A program made the position numbers and the translations under genes. The notes beneath the pieces are model-generated. The model saw only the letters and a list, made by a program, of their open reading frames with translations, made no database searches and was not told the origin of the DNA. Below are positions 54,291-64,000 of a stretch of DNA of 64,000 nt, in pieces. The first letter of the stretch is position 1. Each line of letters begins with the position of its first letter. This DNA comes from Tiliqua scincoides (Eukaryota > Chordata > Lepidosauria > Squamata > Scincidae): assembly GCF_035046505.1 (NCBI RefSeq), contig NC_089822.1, positions 98,216,659 to 98,280,658 of the forward strand, given 5' to 3'.

Positions 54291-56249
54291 CCCTCCCCCT
54301 CATGTTAAACTGTCCTGTGTCATCTGTGGCAATTTATTATTATTAATTATTATAATTTCAGGATAATCTTAGTATTTTGGGACATCTTGGCACTGGAATG
54401 TTAACTGTGTTTTTGAGGTTGAACTCTGAACCTCTGACTAATAGTCCGGGAGAGGGAGCTTCAAGGCCTCTTGGTCCTGATGGTTCAGATTTCTTCTGGA
54501 GATGATCATCAGGCAGATAACTTGGTCATAATCTGAAGTTATGGAAGGTGCTATTGTTGCTTCACCCATATCCGAAGAACTGCTTTAGGCAAGGACTTGT
54601 ATCCTTTCTTAACCTTCCCCCTCTTCTTTGAATAACAGACCTCCATGCCTGAGATTTTCAAACTTTCTGCCTTCAGGGAACCCTTTCCATATCGACTTGT
54701 CTACTGAAAAAGGGTTACATAGCTGCCAAGGAATTTCAGTGTTTGCTTCAGTGTTTATCATGCAAACATCACTTTGGTGTTTGCAAATAATTCTGGTGAG
54801 AGCTCTAGAGCCATGCTCACTTTTTGCAGGCCAGGAATTCCCCATTGCCCCATCTCCAAGGGACAGATGCTTTTTGGAGCCCACTTGACACTCCACTGTG
54901 TTTGCACATTGCAGACAGTGGTGGACCATGCAGATCCAAGGACACATGGTTGTTGGTGGCAGTGGTAGCATCCAGTGCTTCATTGGGGTAGATAGGCAGC
55001 ACCATGCAGGAGGGGACAGTGCAGGATACTGTCCAGTGCATCAGCACTGGTTTCAAAGCAAGACTGATAATGGGTGAACAAACTGCCCTTCAACTAAGTA
55101 AGTCTGCCATTTCTGACCTCTTGGAGGAACTCCTGGCCATCTTCCAAGAAATATAGGCATTCCCTGGAACACAGTCTGAAAACTCTTCTCTTCTCACAAA
55201 TACTTTTGCAACTTTCCAGTCTCCTTTCCAAAGTGGCTTACCAGGTTGCACTGTGGGAGTTGCTTCTGAGAAACAGAAGCCTGCAGACTTCTTGGGTACA
55301 CGGATTGTGTGTGTTTTGGGATCCAGCTAGGGCAGTGCTGTAGGAAATACTGACCTTTCTTTATCATACTTCCAGAAGTGGTGATCGCAGGTACACATTG
55401 TGCAAATGCTCTATGACTTTATCATGCTCGAATGCATTGGACCATTGACCCATCTAGCTCAGGATTGTCTGTTCTAACTGACATTGACTTACCAGGGTCA
55501 GAAGTGAAGACTTTCCCCAGACATGCTATCTGGGGTCCTTTCAGCTAGAGATGCTGGGAATGGAATCCGTCTGCAAGTATTTGCATTATGTGCAAAGTTA
55601 TTGCTTCTCATTCATCATTTTCCATTAATTTGATTTTTTTTGGGGGGGGGAGCCAATGCACAAGTGAGTTCAGGTAGATCTAAATTATGCAGACTATGTA
55701 TACTATTGTTTAATGGTATCCAGCTGTTAAGGAGACTTGGGCTATAGAATAGATACAGTAGGGGGAAGCAGATGGCAATGCGTTTGGAGGAAATGTGTGT
55801 AAATAGGAGAAAAAATTCAGTTGCAAAGGTAAGGCAGAGATCAAAGTTCAAAAAAACTGTTATCCGTTGCAACACATATATATTTCTTAGCTTCTGCAAT
55901 GGAAGATACAGTATCAAAGCAAGGAAATGCTATAGGAATTCAGCAACTGCTTTGTTCAGAAGTATTTCTACAGGTTGTGCAAATTTGGCAATCCTCTCTA
56001 GGTCAGTGGTGGAGGTTGTAGCCCAGGGCTTGAGTCAAGAACACTCCTACTGTGTTCAGAAGTGGAAGAGCCAGGCTATTTTATAATTGGTGGCTTTTGT
56101 CAAGGGAAATTGATACAATCTGAAACAGTGGCTTTGAGCCTTTCATAAGGCTTCTGAGGAAGTTCACGGTTCCTGTTGGAAGTTCCTCAATTGGAAGATG
56201 TGTAGTACAGGTCCAGCCTATTTATACATGGATTTTTAATACAAAATCT

Positions 56250-56284
56250 GCATCAACACTGGAAAGTTGGATAGGATTGGGCCC
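56250..56284. mobile_element. Harbinger-like MITE end fragment
   Basis: AACACTGGAAAGTTGG followed by ATAGGATTGGGCCC and TTA, only the right terminus. Confidence 0.6.
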
Positions 56285-56636
56285 TTAGTTTTGAGGAAAC
56301 ATGCACAGGATTAGACTATAAGACTCCAAGCTGGAACTACCCAGGAACCAGGAATGAAAAAACAGAAAGCTCCATGAATGCACAAGTTTTGCATATGTCC
56401 ACCCTGAAGCTGATTGGGCAGGATATAAATTGTGAAGTGTTGATGGATTGTCAGCCAGCTGCGCTCTCTCTCTCTCACACACACACATATATTAAGGAGG
56501 CTACTGTTAAAGTACTATTCAGTTTTTTAAACTGATTTTAAAGAGATGCATTTTCCCCTTCTCCAGGGATCAGCACTTTCCTTCTCTTTTGCAGGGGCCA
56601 TTTGTGTTGAGTCAAATCCATGTATAAACTGATTGG

Positions 56637-56800
56637 CACTGACCCAGCTGTGCCAATGGGACATGTGCTGCATCCTGCAGTTGGGTGTCACTCACAGAGG
56701 CCTTATCAAAGTAGGGGAATGTTTGTTCCCTTACCTCAGAGCTGCATTGCCCTTATGTCAGTGCTGGAAAGCACTGACATAAGGGGTTAGGATTGCGCCC
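56637..56800. mobile_element. medium Harbinger-like MITE, left end lost
   Basis: The right end GGGGTTAGGATTGCGCCC and the middle GTTTGTTCCCTTACCTCAG match the copy at 2998-3187; TAA follows. The left terminus is missing. Confidence 0.65.
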
Positions 56801-56811
56801 TAATTTGGTAG

Positions 56812-56964
56812 TCCATGGGGAAGTACACAGTGAGACACTGGAAGTGCCAGCTGTGGTTATGCTTTGAGGCACTGGACATGATAGAAGGTGATCATGTTTT
56901 TTTCCCTGAGATCTCGCAGACCACCTGGTCTATGGACCACAGGTTGGGAACCACTGATTTAAAA
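56812..56964. mobile_element. hAT 3'-end fragment in SHB intron 1
   Basis: Ends GGTTGGGAACCACTG, preceded by CTATGGACCACA and GAGATCTCGCAGACCACC, parallel to the 40560-40668 fragment. The left end is not identified. Confidence 0.5.
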
Positions 56965-58921
56965 CATTCCACAGAGAATGAAGAACTGTGGCTTAATGCT
57001 TTGCACTCCTTAACATTAAACAACATATCTCCCCTAGTCCTGTTTAGTTAAAGAAGATTTGTGACATGGTGTTGTGATGCTCAGTGTTTCTGTGCCTTCC
57101 TCTCTTTCATTGGCTGCCACTTACAGGATTGGGGAAATGCTGAAGGTCATTGTGTCTCATCCTGTATCTTTGTTAAGTAATGTCAACAACTTAGAAAAAT
57201 CTTAGGGGATGCAAGGTAGAAAAAATTAAGTCTTAAGGAGCATCTTAAAACAGCAAAAAGATCTGTGCATGACTGCAGGGAAAAAAGGAGAATGTAAACA
57301 TTTTCAAGAATATTAAATATTTGTTCTGCATGACTACCAACTTGGGTTAGTATTGCATTCTTGCACAATTCAGTGGAGCTTGCTCAGGAGGGACATCCCC
57401 ATAGATTGTACTCAGGATGAATTGTGTAAGGCCATGCATGTTGGGATGTGTACCACTGATGAATTGGATAGTGATGCATTTCTATGACAGTTTCAAGTTA
57501 ATAAATTGTTATATTCTGTCCACCTGTAATTTCATATAAACCACCCTGACAGGATAAAAGATTAAGGCTCTGATTAAAAAAAAATGTATGGCTGCATCAG
57601 TCATGCACTTTTGAGTCACTGACAGGAAACACAGCAGTTGCTGGGAAGTGAGCGATCACAGTGGAAATCTTCGTTCATACTGTAGTTAAAACATAGTCTT
57701 AATTTGTATTTTAAAGTGTGGTGCTATTGACAGATATGTTTCTTTTCTAGGTATCTATGTGTGTTATGTAAATGACTTTGAGTTGTGGTATACAGATATT
57801 TCTGTTAAACAAATAATGCCTGGAAGTATCAATTTCAAATAAAGAAACAAAAAGTCATACAAATTCTGAGGCCCCAGGCAGACATAGTAATCCTCATCTT
57901 CTAATTGTGGGTAGATGATGGAGTTTGTATTATGAGCTTGTGTAACCTCTCTTCTGTTTTCTCCTCTCATGTCCCATGAACATTCCCCCTCCCTTCCATG
58001 ATGTATGTTTGAACTATGGTGTGTAGAATTATGCCTGCATTGACATGTACCATGGTTAGCACTAACTGGAATTGACCTTGTAATCAGAAATTGGTTCCAG
58101 GGTTTGTGTGGGTTTGCAAACCCTGGTTTCAAGAAATACTGCCAGTGTTAACCATGGTCAGGGGCAGGTCTAATACAACATTACTCCATGATTAAAACAA
58201 ACCATGGAAGGGAGGCTGAGTTTTCTACAGAAGAGAGAAGGAAGTGCCTGTGATACACTCCCAGTTTCCTAACTGCTTAGGAGAATGGAAATTGCACTGC
58301 TTCTTCCAAGTAGTCATAATAACAAATTCTACAAGTGGTATGTTGATGCAATACAATCTGCATTGATATTAAAATTTCAGTTTCTGATCCTATGCTGACT
58401 GAACTATAAATCCACATACTGTATGGCAATCTGAGTGTTTCAGTCAATGCATGTACACCACTGGATTTCTGATCAGGTGACATTTTGCACCTAAATTTGT
58501 CAAATGACTCCACAATGGGAAAGCATTGTGCCTGAGATTATATAAAAGCTCTGTCTGGACTGTGGCATCTGATTTGTTTGTACATACATGTATGGCGCTT
58601 CTTATGCACACATGCATGTTAATGATAACAAAATTGAGCAGTGATTTGTTTCTGTGAATAGCTGATCACTGATATAATCTCCAAGATACAAATTGCCTCT
58701 TTCTTCAGGCCACCTCAAACGCAGTCCTTTTCAGTGGAGGCTGTTCATGCATTGAGCTGCCAGTCATGGAGAGTAGAGAAGCAGAGACGTACATGCATGA
58801 CTGAACCAGGCCTTGATCTCTCACCTGAGTGCGTGAACTGCCTCCATTGAAAAACACTGTGCTATGTGAGGTGGGCAAAAGGTTCTAACTGTGGAGTCTG
58901 ATTTGTTTGGTATAGGAGCTC

Positions 58922-59017
58922 ACAGCACAATCCTGTGCCTGTCAACTTAGAAGTCAGTCAGTCAGTCATGTTCAGTAGGGCATTCTCCCAAGAAAGTGTG
59001 TATATAGGGTTGCATCC
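58922..59017. mobile_element. short palindromic MITE
   Basis: CAGCACAATCCTGTGCC ... GGGTTGCATCC then TAA; has an internal AGTC(AGTC)2 expansion. Confidence 0.55.
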
Positions 59018-59089
59018 TAAGAGATTTAACTGAAAATCAATACTTCCCTAGTGTGATTCTTGCCCCTGCCATGAATTCTCATCTGATGG

Positions 59090-59235
59090 TTTTAGGGAAG
59101 CCACTTCCTCGCATCCTCAGTTCTGTAATATGGGGATAATAATGCTTTCTCACCTTCTAGGGCACAATATCAAGTTAAGCCATGTGAAGTGCTTTGCATG
59201 CACAGAAAGTGCTGTACAAATGCTAAGTGTTCATA
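59090..59235 (+). mobile_element. MIR-like SINE relic
   Basis: AATATGGGGATAATAATGC, then GTGAAGTGCTTTGCATGC and GTACAAATGCTAAGTG follow the order of the MIR core and 3' part. Ancient. Confidence 0.55.
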
Positions 59236-59689
59236 CATACAATCAGCCACCTGATGCTGCAGTCACCTAGTGATGAGTGCATATCATACCAAGTGTGAAT
59301 CATTCCTCAGTAGAACTGATTATCACTGTGTGCCTTTCTCTTTTTCAAATAGTGTTCCCTGGAGTAGTCTTGGGACAGGCCTGCTCTTATTTAGAGTCTT
59401 GCTCATATATGGAACACCTGCTAATTTCTCCCAGGGTTGTTGTTTAGCGCAGCTCATGCTGCCCTCCCAATGAACCATCACACATGGTTGTTTGGAGGAC
59501 AGAGTGGAATAACCCTCACACATACACATTCACTGGAAGAAGGGCAAGATACAAATGTAATAAATGTATACCTCTATATAGTGACATGAACTCTGGGGAA
59601 TATGTATTGATCCTGCAATCCCAAGTATTCTACAGGGCAAAATTGTTCAGTCTATTGTAAGAGACTGAGCTGTGATCAAGAAAATTCCC

Positions 59690-59855
59690 ACTTTGGATCT
59701 CATCTTTGCCATCAATTTATTAGGCAAGCCACTTGCTTTCAGCTTTTACCCCCATTTGCAGTAGGGATAATAATACTTCATGGGGCTGTTGTGATAATTG
59801 TAATTCATATGAATTGCAAAACTCAGAAAATGGTGTATAGATGCTAAGTATTAAC
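59690..59855 (+). mobile_element. MIR-like SINE relic
   Basis: GGCAAGCCACTTGC, GTAGGGATAATAATAC, GGGGCTGTTGTGATAAT and TATAGATGCTAAGTATT match the MIR order. Diverged. Confidence 0.55.
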
Positions 59856-60774
59856 ATTGTTAATGTACTGTAGATGTTTGTCCACCCTCTGGGGATTTGT
59901 GATTGTTGATATGCTGCATTTACTTAACATTTTCCTGAATTATTTTGTTCTGTTTCTTGTCCAAACATGTAAAAATTTCCGTTTCTCTTGGTAATTTCTG
60001 TTGAGATACTCTCAAGTATGAATGGCTAGCATCTTTTTAAAAAAAACTGGAATTGTGATATGTAATATGTGATATGGAATTGATAGTATGTGATAATTGT
60101 AATATGTGATATGGAATTGTGACATGTAATGGCTATGATTGAGACCCACATTCGTGTGTGTTTTCAGTTTTGTCTAATTCAGTGTTGGAGATATATCAAG
60201 TGAAATTCTTCTCAGACTATTGAAGTCCGCAGGAGGGTTTCACTGAAGACACAAATCCAACAATGGAACTTTCCTTATTTTCCTGATTAGTGACCTCTGA
60301 TGATATTTTTGCTAACTTTCATAGGAGTTAACTTCCTGAGCGTTAGTATTCACAAAGGAGAACTATAAAGTGTTCCTTCAAAGTTTATCTGCTTCCTCTG
60401 CAGTTGTGGAAGTGAGATCTTTTTGGCTTTCCCAGCCTCCAGAAAAGTACAAGGAGGTTCTGGGAGGCAGTGCCAAAGAGTGGGTGATGTGAAAGTATGT
60501 TCTGAGGAATGCTTGCACAAAGATCTGATGCAATAGTTCCTGGTATCTTAATCATGATTAACCGATCAGGAATGCCATATGAGTTTAAGCTAACAGTAGA
60601 CCAGACAGAGAACAAGGTGTGCAATACAGTGTACAGTTCATTGTGCTTGGGATACTGGAGTGTTGTTCATTTCTAGAGCCAGGAGGCTACCTTAGTAACT
60701 ATGGATGCCTATATGTCATGAAATTTGAAGTAGCTCATTCATTTCCAAGGAAATTACTGTTCTCATTTGCTTTT

Positions 60775-60985
60775 TTTTAATGCCATTCTTTGACCAAGCA
60801 GTTTGGGGTGATTGAAGTCCCCCCACATTTTATCCTATCAAGAACTCTGTGAAGTAGGTTTGTCTGAGAGTTGGTGGCTAGCCTAGGTCACCTGAAAAAC
60901 TTCATGGCTGAGTAGGGATTTGATCTCTGAACCCAAGTTTCTGCAGTTGTAAGCCTGATACTAACCACTACGTAATACTGCCGTA
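60775..60985 (-). mobile_element. tRNA-headed SINE relic (MIR/CORE-type)
   Basis: Plus-strand CTCTGTGAAGTAGGT, GGATTTGATCTCTGAACCC and ACTAACCACTACG are the reverse of a SINE whose head retains a tRNA-like B-box region. Old. Confidence 0.5.
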
Positions 60986-62296
60986 CTTTTTGTCTGATCT
61001 GGTAGGAATCTGCTTGAGACTGCAGCTTCTATCACTGTGCCATATCTAATGTTTCGAAATTATGTTCTAAGGTCCTGATTTCTATCCCATTACTTAAAAG
61101 CAAATCCTTGAAATGCTCAGATAGGCAAAAGATCATTCCTTTAGGAATATCTGACTTGATTTAGTGATGAAAAAATTCATGCCGATCCTTCACTGTCAAG
61201 CAGAGTGTCTGCGCAGGTTTATGCAGTGGCCTTGAATAACCTGTCCCTTTTAAATAGCTGAAGAATCCAAACCTGTTGGGAATTGAAGCTGTATGAGAAA
61301 AACAGGTATTGGATGAATAACTAGGCACATCTAAGACAGAAATTCCAAATGTTTATGTTTGCAGGATAAACATATCTTCTTCCCAAGTGGAAGATCTTCC
61401 CAAGTGGAATTTAAATGGAAGATGTTAACTACAGAACCATAATCTGTTTATTAGATTGTTGTTTGAGAAATGTTAGGAACTTGTGGTCTGATTTGACTCT
61501 AACTTGAGTTTTGCAGAATCATGTTGTGGAGGTAGTTCTTCCAGGGGGTCTAGCTCTCTTGGACCACTTCGCATGTGAACCAGGAATCTCAAAGCTTATG
61601 GCTAAGATACAGCTTGCTGAGTTACCCAAGATTGTATGCACTTGGATTTCAGGACTTATTTCATGCAAAAAAGCAACAGAGATGTGGCTGGCAAGCAGCA
61701 TGAGGCCTCTGGATAATTCAGAGCTTGTGTAAATACTGGGACCCTGGTCTTTTGCTCCTGCCTAGACTATGGAGAAAGTCCATCTCCTGGCTGCAAGTGT
61801 GTTCAAGTGCTTCAGCTGTGGTCCCTGGCTTGGTACCATGTTGGAAAATATGTCAATTGTTTCAGGATAAATGAAAATTGTTTTGCCTTAAAGGTGCTAT
61901 GACCCAACATTTAAAATTCCTTGTTACTGTCCCCTAACAGTTTCTTGTATTATGTCAGGAAGTAGCCTAGATCATGCGAAAAGGCTAATTGACCAACTTG
62001 AGTCCATCTGATTTAAATCGATTTGCATCAATCAACTTTACTTTACACCCAGCTTTGATCCTCTGCCATGCATTTCGATATGTGGGTTAAGAAAAGTAAG
62101 GTGAGAAGTTACTCTCAATAGGGAGCCATAGGATTTTCAAAGAGAGCTATGTAATTTTTTTCCCCTGGAAGTACCTGTTATGTCCTTGTAAAAACATGGC
62201 TACAGTTAGGTGTTAGTTGATTGGCAAGGTTGTACATTAATGCAGACCTGTCCAAATCTAGGAGACTTCTACCATTGACATCAGCATTATTTGGAC

Positions 62297-62791
62297 CAGG
62301 GGTGTCCAAACTTTTTGGCAGGAGGGCCACATCATCTTTCTGACGCTGTGTCGGGGGCCGGGAAAAAAGGAATTAATTTACATTTCAAATCTGAATAAAT
62401 TTACCTAAATGAATATGTTAAAGATGGAACTTATATGAATGAATGACTTGCAATATGCAATATTCATTCATAGCTTACATGAATGAATGGTCTTGCAATA
62501 GCTTAAGGCCTATAAAAGACCTTGCACAAAGCAAGCCCAGCCTTTCCTTTGCTGCAGCTGCTGCATCACAGATGTGAAACAGCAAACAGTGGAGGAAGCC
62601 CTTGTCCCACAGCTCACGTGAGATGTTGAACAGTTGGCTGAGAGCTGAGAGCAGTTGCATCAGGCCAGCGCGGACTCCTGCAAGTCTCTGGAGGGCCAGA
62701 GGCTCATTGGAGACTGGGGGCTCCCTGAGGGCCAACTTGGGAGTCCTCGAGGGCCACAAGTGGCCCCAGGGCCAGGGTTTGGGCACCCCTG
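62297..62791. mobile_element. non-autonomous hAT in SHB intron 1, 495 bp
   Basis: Ends CAGGGGTGTCCAAAC and GTTTGGGCACCCCTG (inverted repeats with one difference) and identical 8-bp flanks ATTTGGAC (62289-62296 and 62792-62799). The first nine terminal bases differ at only one site from those of the inner hAT at 22635-28689, so the two may use the same transposase. AT-rich left half with repeated GAATGAATG, GC-rich right half; no transposase. Confidence 0.85.
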
Positions 62792-62817
62792 ATTTGGACT
62801 GTACCCAATGCAGTTTA

Positions 62818-63322
62818 CAGCACCATCCTAACCCCCCCCCCAAACCTCCCAGCCATCACAAACATGCTGTAAAGCATGTTCACTACCACTCGAGAGGAGG
62901 CCTCGTGAGTGGCCCTGTGCCCAGAGGAGGTAGGTTTATGCCAGCCTGGGCAAGCTGGCACAGGGTGGGAGAAGGCGGCAGAAGGGAATAACGGAGGTGG
63001 GAAGGGGCATTTCTGAGTGAGGGGAGAGTGGCCCAGTGGCCAGATCAAACTCGGGATGGGGGTGGGACCAGCTGCGGTGGTGCAGGCTGGATCCCAACCC
63101 CTGTCCCCAGCCCAAGCGGCATTACTTGGGCCACTGGATTTGTGCCCACGAAAATGCAGCTGCAGATCCGAGTAGCCCCATAGGGGTGCCTGGAACATTG
63201 CTCCGGATAAAAGGTAGGAAATTCCTGTACTCCAAGTTGTACCCCAGGCCACACCAAACCCACAATGAATACAGCACAGGCCAGTTGACCTGCCTGTTCC
63301 AGTGCAGGTTAGGATTGTGCCC
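62818..63322. mobile_element. long Harbinger-like MITE in SHB intron 1, 505 bp
   Basis: CAGCACCATCCTAACC ... GGTTAGGATTGTGCCC with TTA at 62815-62817 and 63323-63325. The interior contains CTGTAAAGCATGTTCAC, parallel to the GTAAGGCA block of the other long copies. Confidence 0.75.
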
Positions 63323-63537
63323 TTAAGATACAGCAGAAAACTGCTTTTTTCTGTATCCTTGAAAAAGCCATTATTAGTGGCTACAGTTCAGTGGTAGAGT
63401 TCATGCCAACCAAGAGTGAACAAGGTTAGGATGGACCAGTGGTCTGACTTGATGGACATGACTGTCAAGAAAGCTGCTGACATGGCAACTTTCTAGGATA
63501 GACATTGGCTAGCAGCAATTGGCTAGTTGACTGCAGG

Positions 63538-63686
63538 AACTGTTACCCTGCACATGCCTGATCTTGTCTGATCTCAGAAGCTAAGCAGGGTCAGGCCTGG
63601 TTAGTACTTGGATGGGAGACCACCTGGGAATACTGGGTGCTGTAGGCTTATACCATAGTCTTTCGAGACTGAAGTTTGCCAACCAG
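63538..63686 (+). mobile_element. 5S-rRNA-derived SINE, copy 4, in SHB intron 1
   Basis: 149 bp in the sense orientation of SHB, with the tail ATACCATAGTCTTTCGAGAC. The retained 5S internal promoter could in principle drive Pol III transcription within the intron. Confidence 0.85.
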
Positions 63687-64000
63687 TAGGGGAATGAATT
63701 TTTGCATTGCTTGAGTATATAGTGGCCTTGTGCCACAGAGCAAACCCCATTTTTTTAAGGAAGATAGAACTTTCAAAGGCTGATTGTGATATAACAGGGG
63801 GGATATGCTTTCAAAGAGGGGGGGGAAAGTCCAGAAGCCCATGAGACATTCTTAAAGTACCTCTTTGGATCCTGGCTGATACATTTGTTTGAAAGTCTTG
63901 GCCATGGATTAAATGTTTGTTTGAGGTTCTGGGCAAATCCAACTGATTTTGTTGAATACAAGGAAGGTGAGAGTCAAGGCCTAGAGAACCGAAGCTGCAA

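Larger units (their letters stand above)
51878..64000 (+). other. SHB: SHB intron 1 (5' part, continues past window)
   Basis: Begins at the consensus donor GTAAGT and has no acceptor plus SHB-like coding sequence before the window ends, so at least 12.1 kb of intron 1 is present. It holds two adjoining MITEs right after the donor, a hAT remnant (52584-52808), later MITE copies, MIR-like relics near 59.1, 59.7 and 60.8 kb, a complete non-autonomous hAT (62297-62791), a long MITE (62818-63322) and a 5S SINE (63538-63686). The stretches 52.8-54.2, 54.3-56.2, 57.0-58.9 and 59.9-62.2 kb look mostly single-copy, and no exon was recognised in them. Confidence 0.85.

Noticed and set aside
1-64000. 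LTRs, endogenous retroviral genes, Polinton-type genes, tRNA genes, CRISPR arrays
   Set aside because: Looked for gag/pol/env-like or capsid-like frames, paired long direct repeats, cloverleaf-like blocks and spaced direct repeats; nothing convincing was seen by eye.

Overview
The window is vertebrate nuclear DNA, most likely from a squamate reptile (a lizard is my best guess; the species cannot be told). The reasons are the repeat mix (L2 and CR1 LINEs, many hAT elements, PIF/Harbinger-like MITEs, a 5S-rRNA-derived SINE, sparse MIR-like relics) and the only host gene I can support, the first coding exon of SHB (SH2-domain adapter protein B) at 51206-51877 on the + strand. That exon is 224 codons in phase 0, ends at a consensus GT donor, and lies in a GC-rich promoter/5'-leader region at about 50.4-51.9 kb. 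Everything downstream to the window end is SHB intron 1. The 50 kb upstream is intergenic, with no exon I can recognise.

Layout. 1-20.6 kb: intergenic sequence with old CR1 and L2 pieces, MITEs, hAT elements (6370-6722; 13219-14483 with an exact 8-bp target duplication), a Tigger-like element and a 5S SINE. 20.6-32.2 kb: one 11.6-kb transposon nest. An outer hAT (20617-32213) carries broken transposase pieces and is interrupted inside its transposase by a second hAT (22635-28689). The second hAT carries a GC-rich passenger, a GT-rich minisatellite and a full-length L2 LINE (24813-28547, flanked by a short target duplication). That L2 is itself interrupted by a small LINE/SINE tail. The outer hAT also holds a MITE-like element and a 2.5-kb CR1 LINE (29160-31673). 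32.2-50.3 kb: intergenic sequence dense in MITEs, some abutting end to end, others split by a 5S SINE or a hAT. 50.4-51.9 kb: SHB promoter and exon 1. 51.9-64 kb: SHB intron 1 with MITEs, MIR-like relics, a hAT at 62297-62791 and a 5S SINE near the end.

The most informative patterns concern mobile DNA. Several hAT insertions are defined at both ends by 8-bp duplications. Three size classes of MITE (about 90, 170-190 and 410-510 bp) share the same outer end and TTA/TAA flanks, which suggests one mobilising transposase. The 5S-derived SINE ends in the same roughly 33-bp sequence as a LINE 3' end present here, including that LINE's stop codon, which points to its retrotransposition partner. In the host gene, the SHB N-terminus carries a histidine run I do not recall from mammals, and the leader holds two short upstream ORFs.

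No tRNA genes, functional rRNA genes, CRISPR arrays, LTRs or retroviral genes were seen. Family names rest on motif recall, not on a database search.
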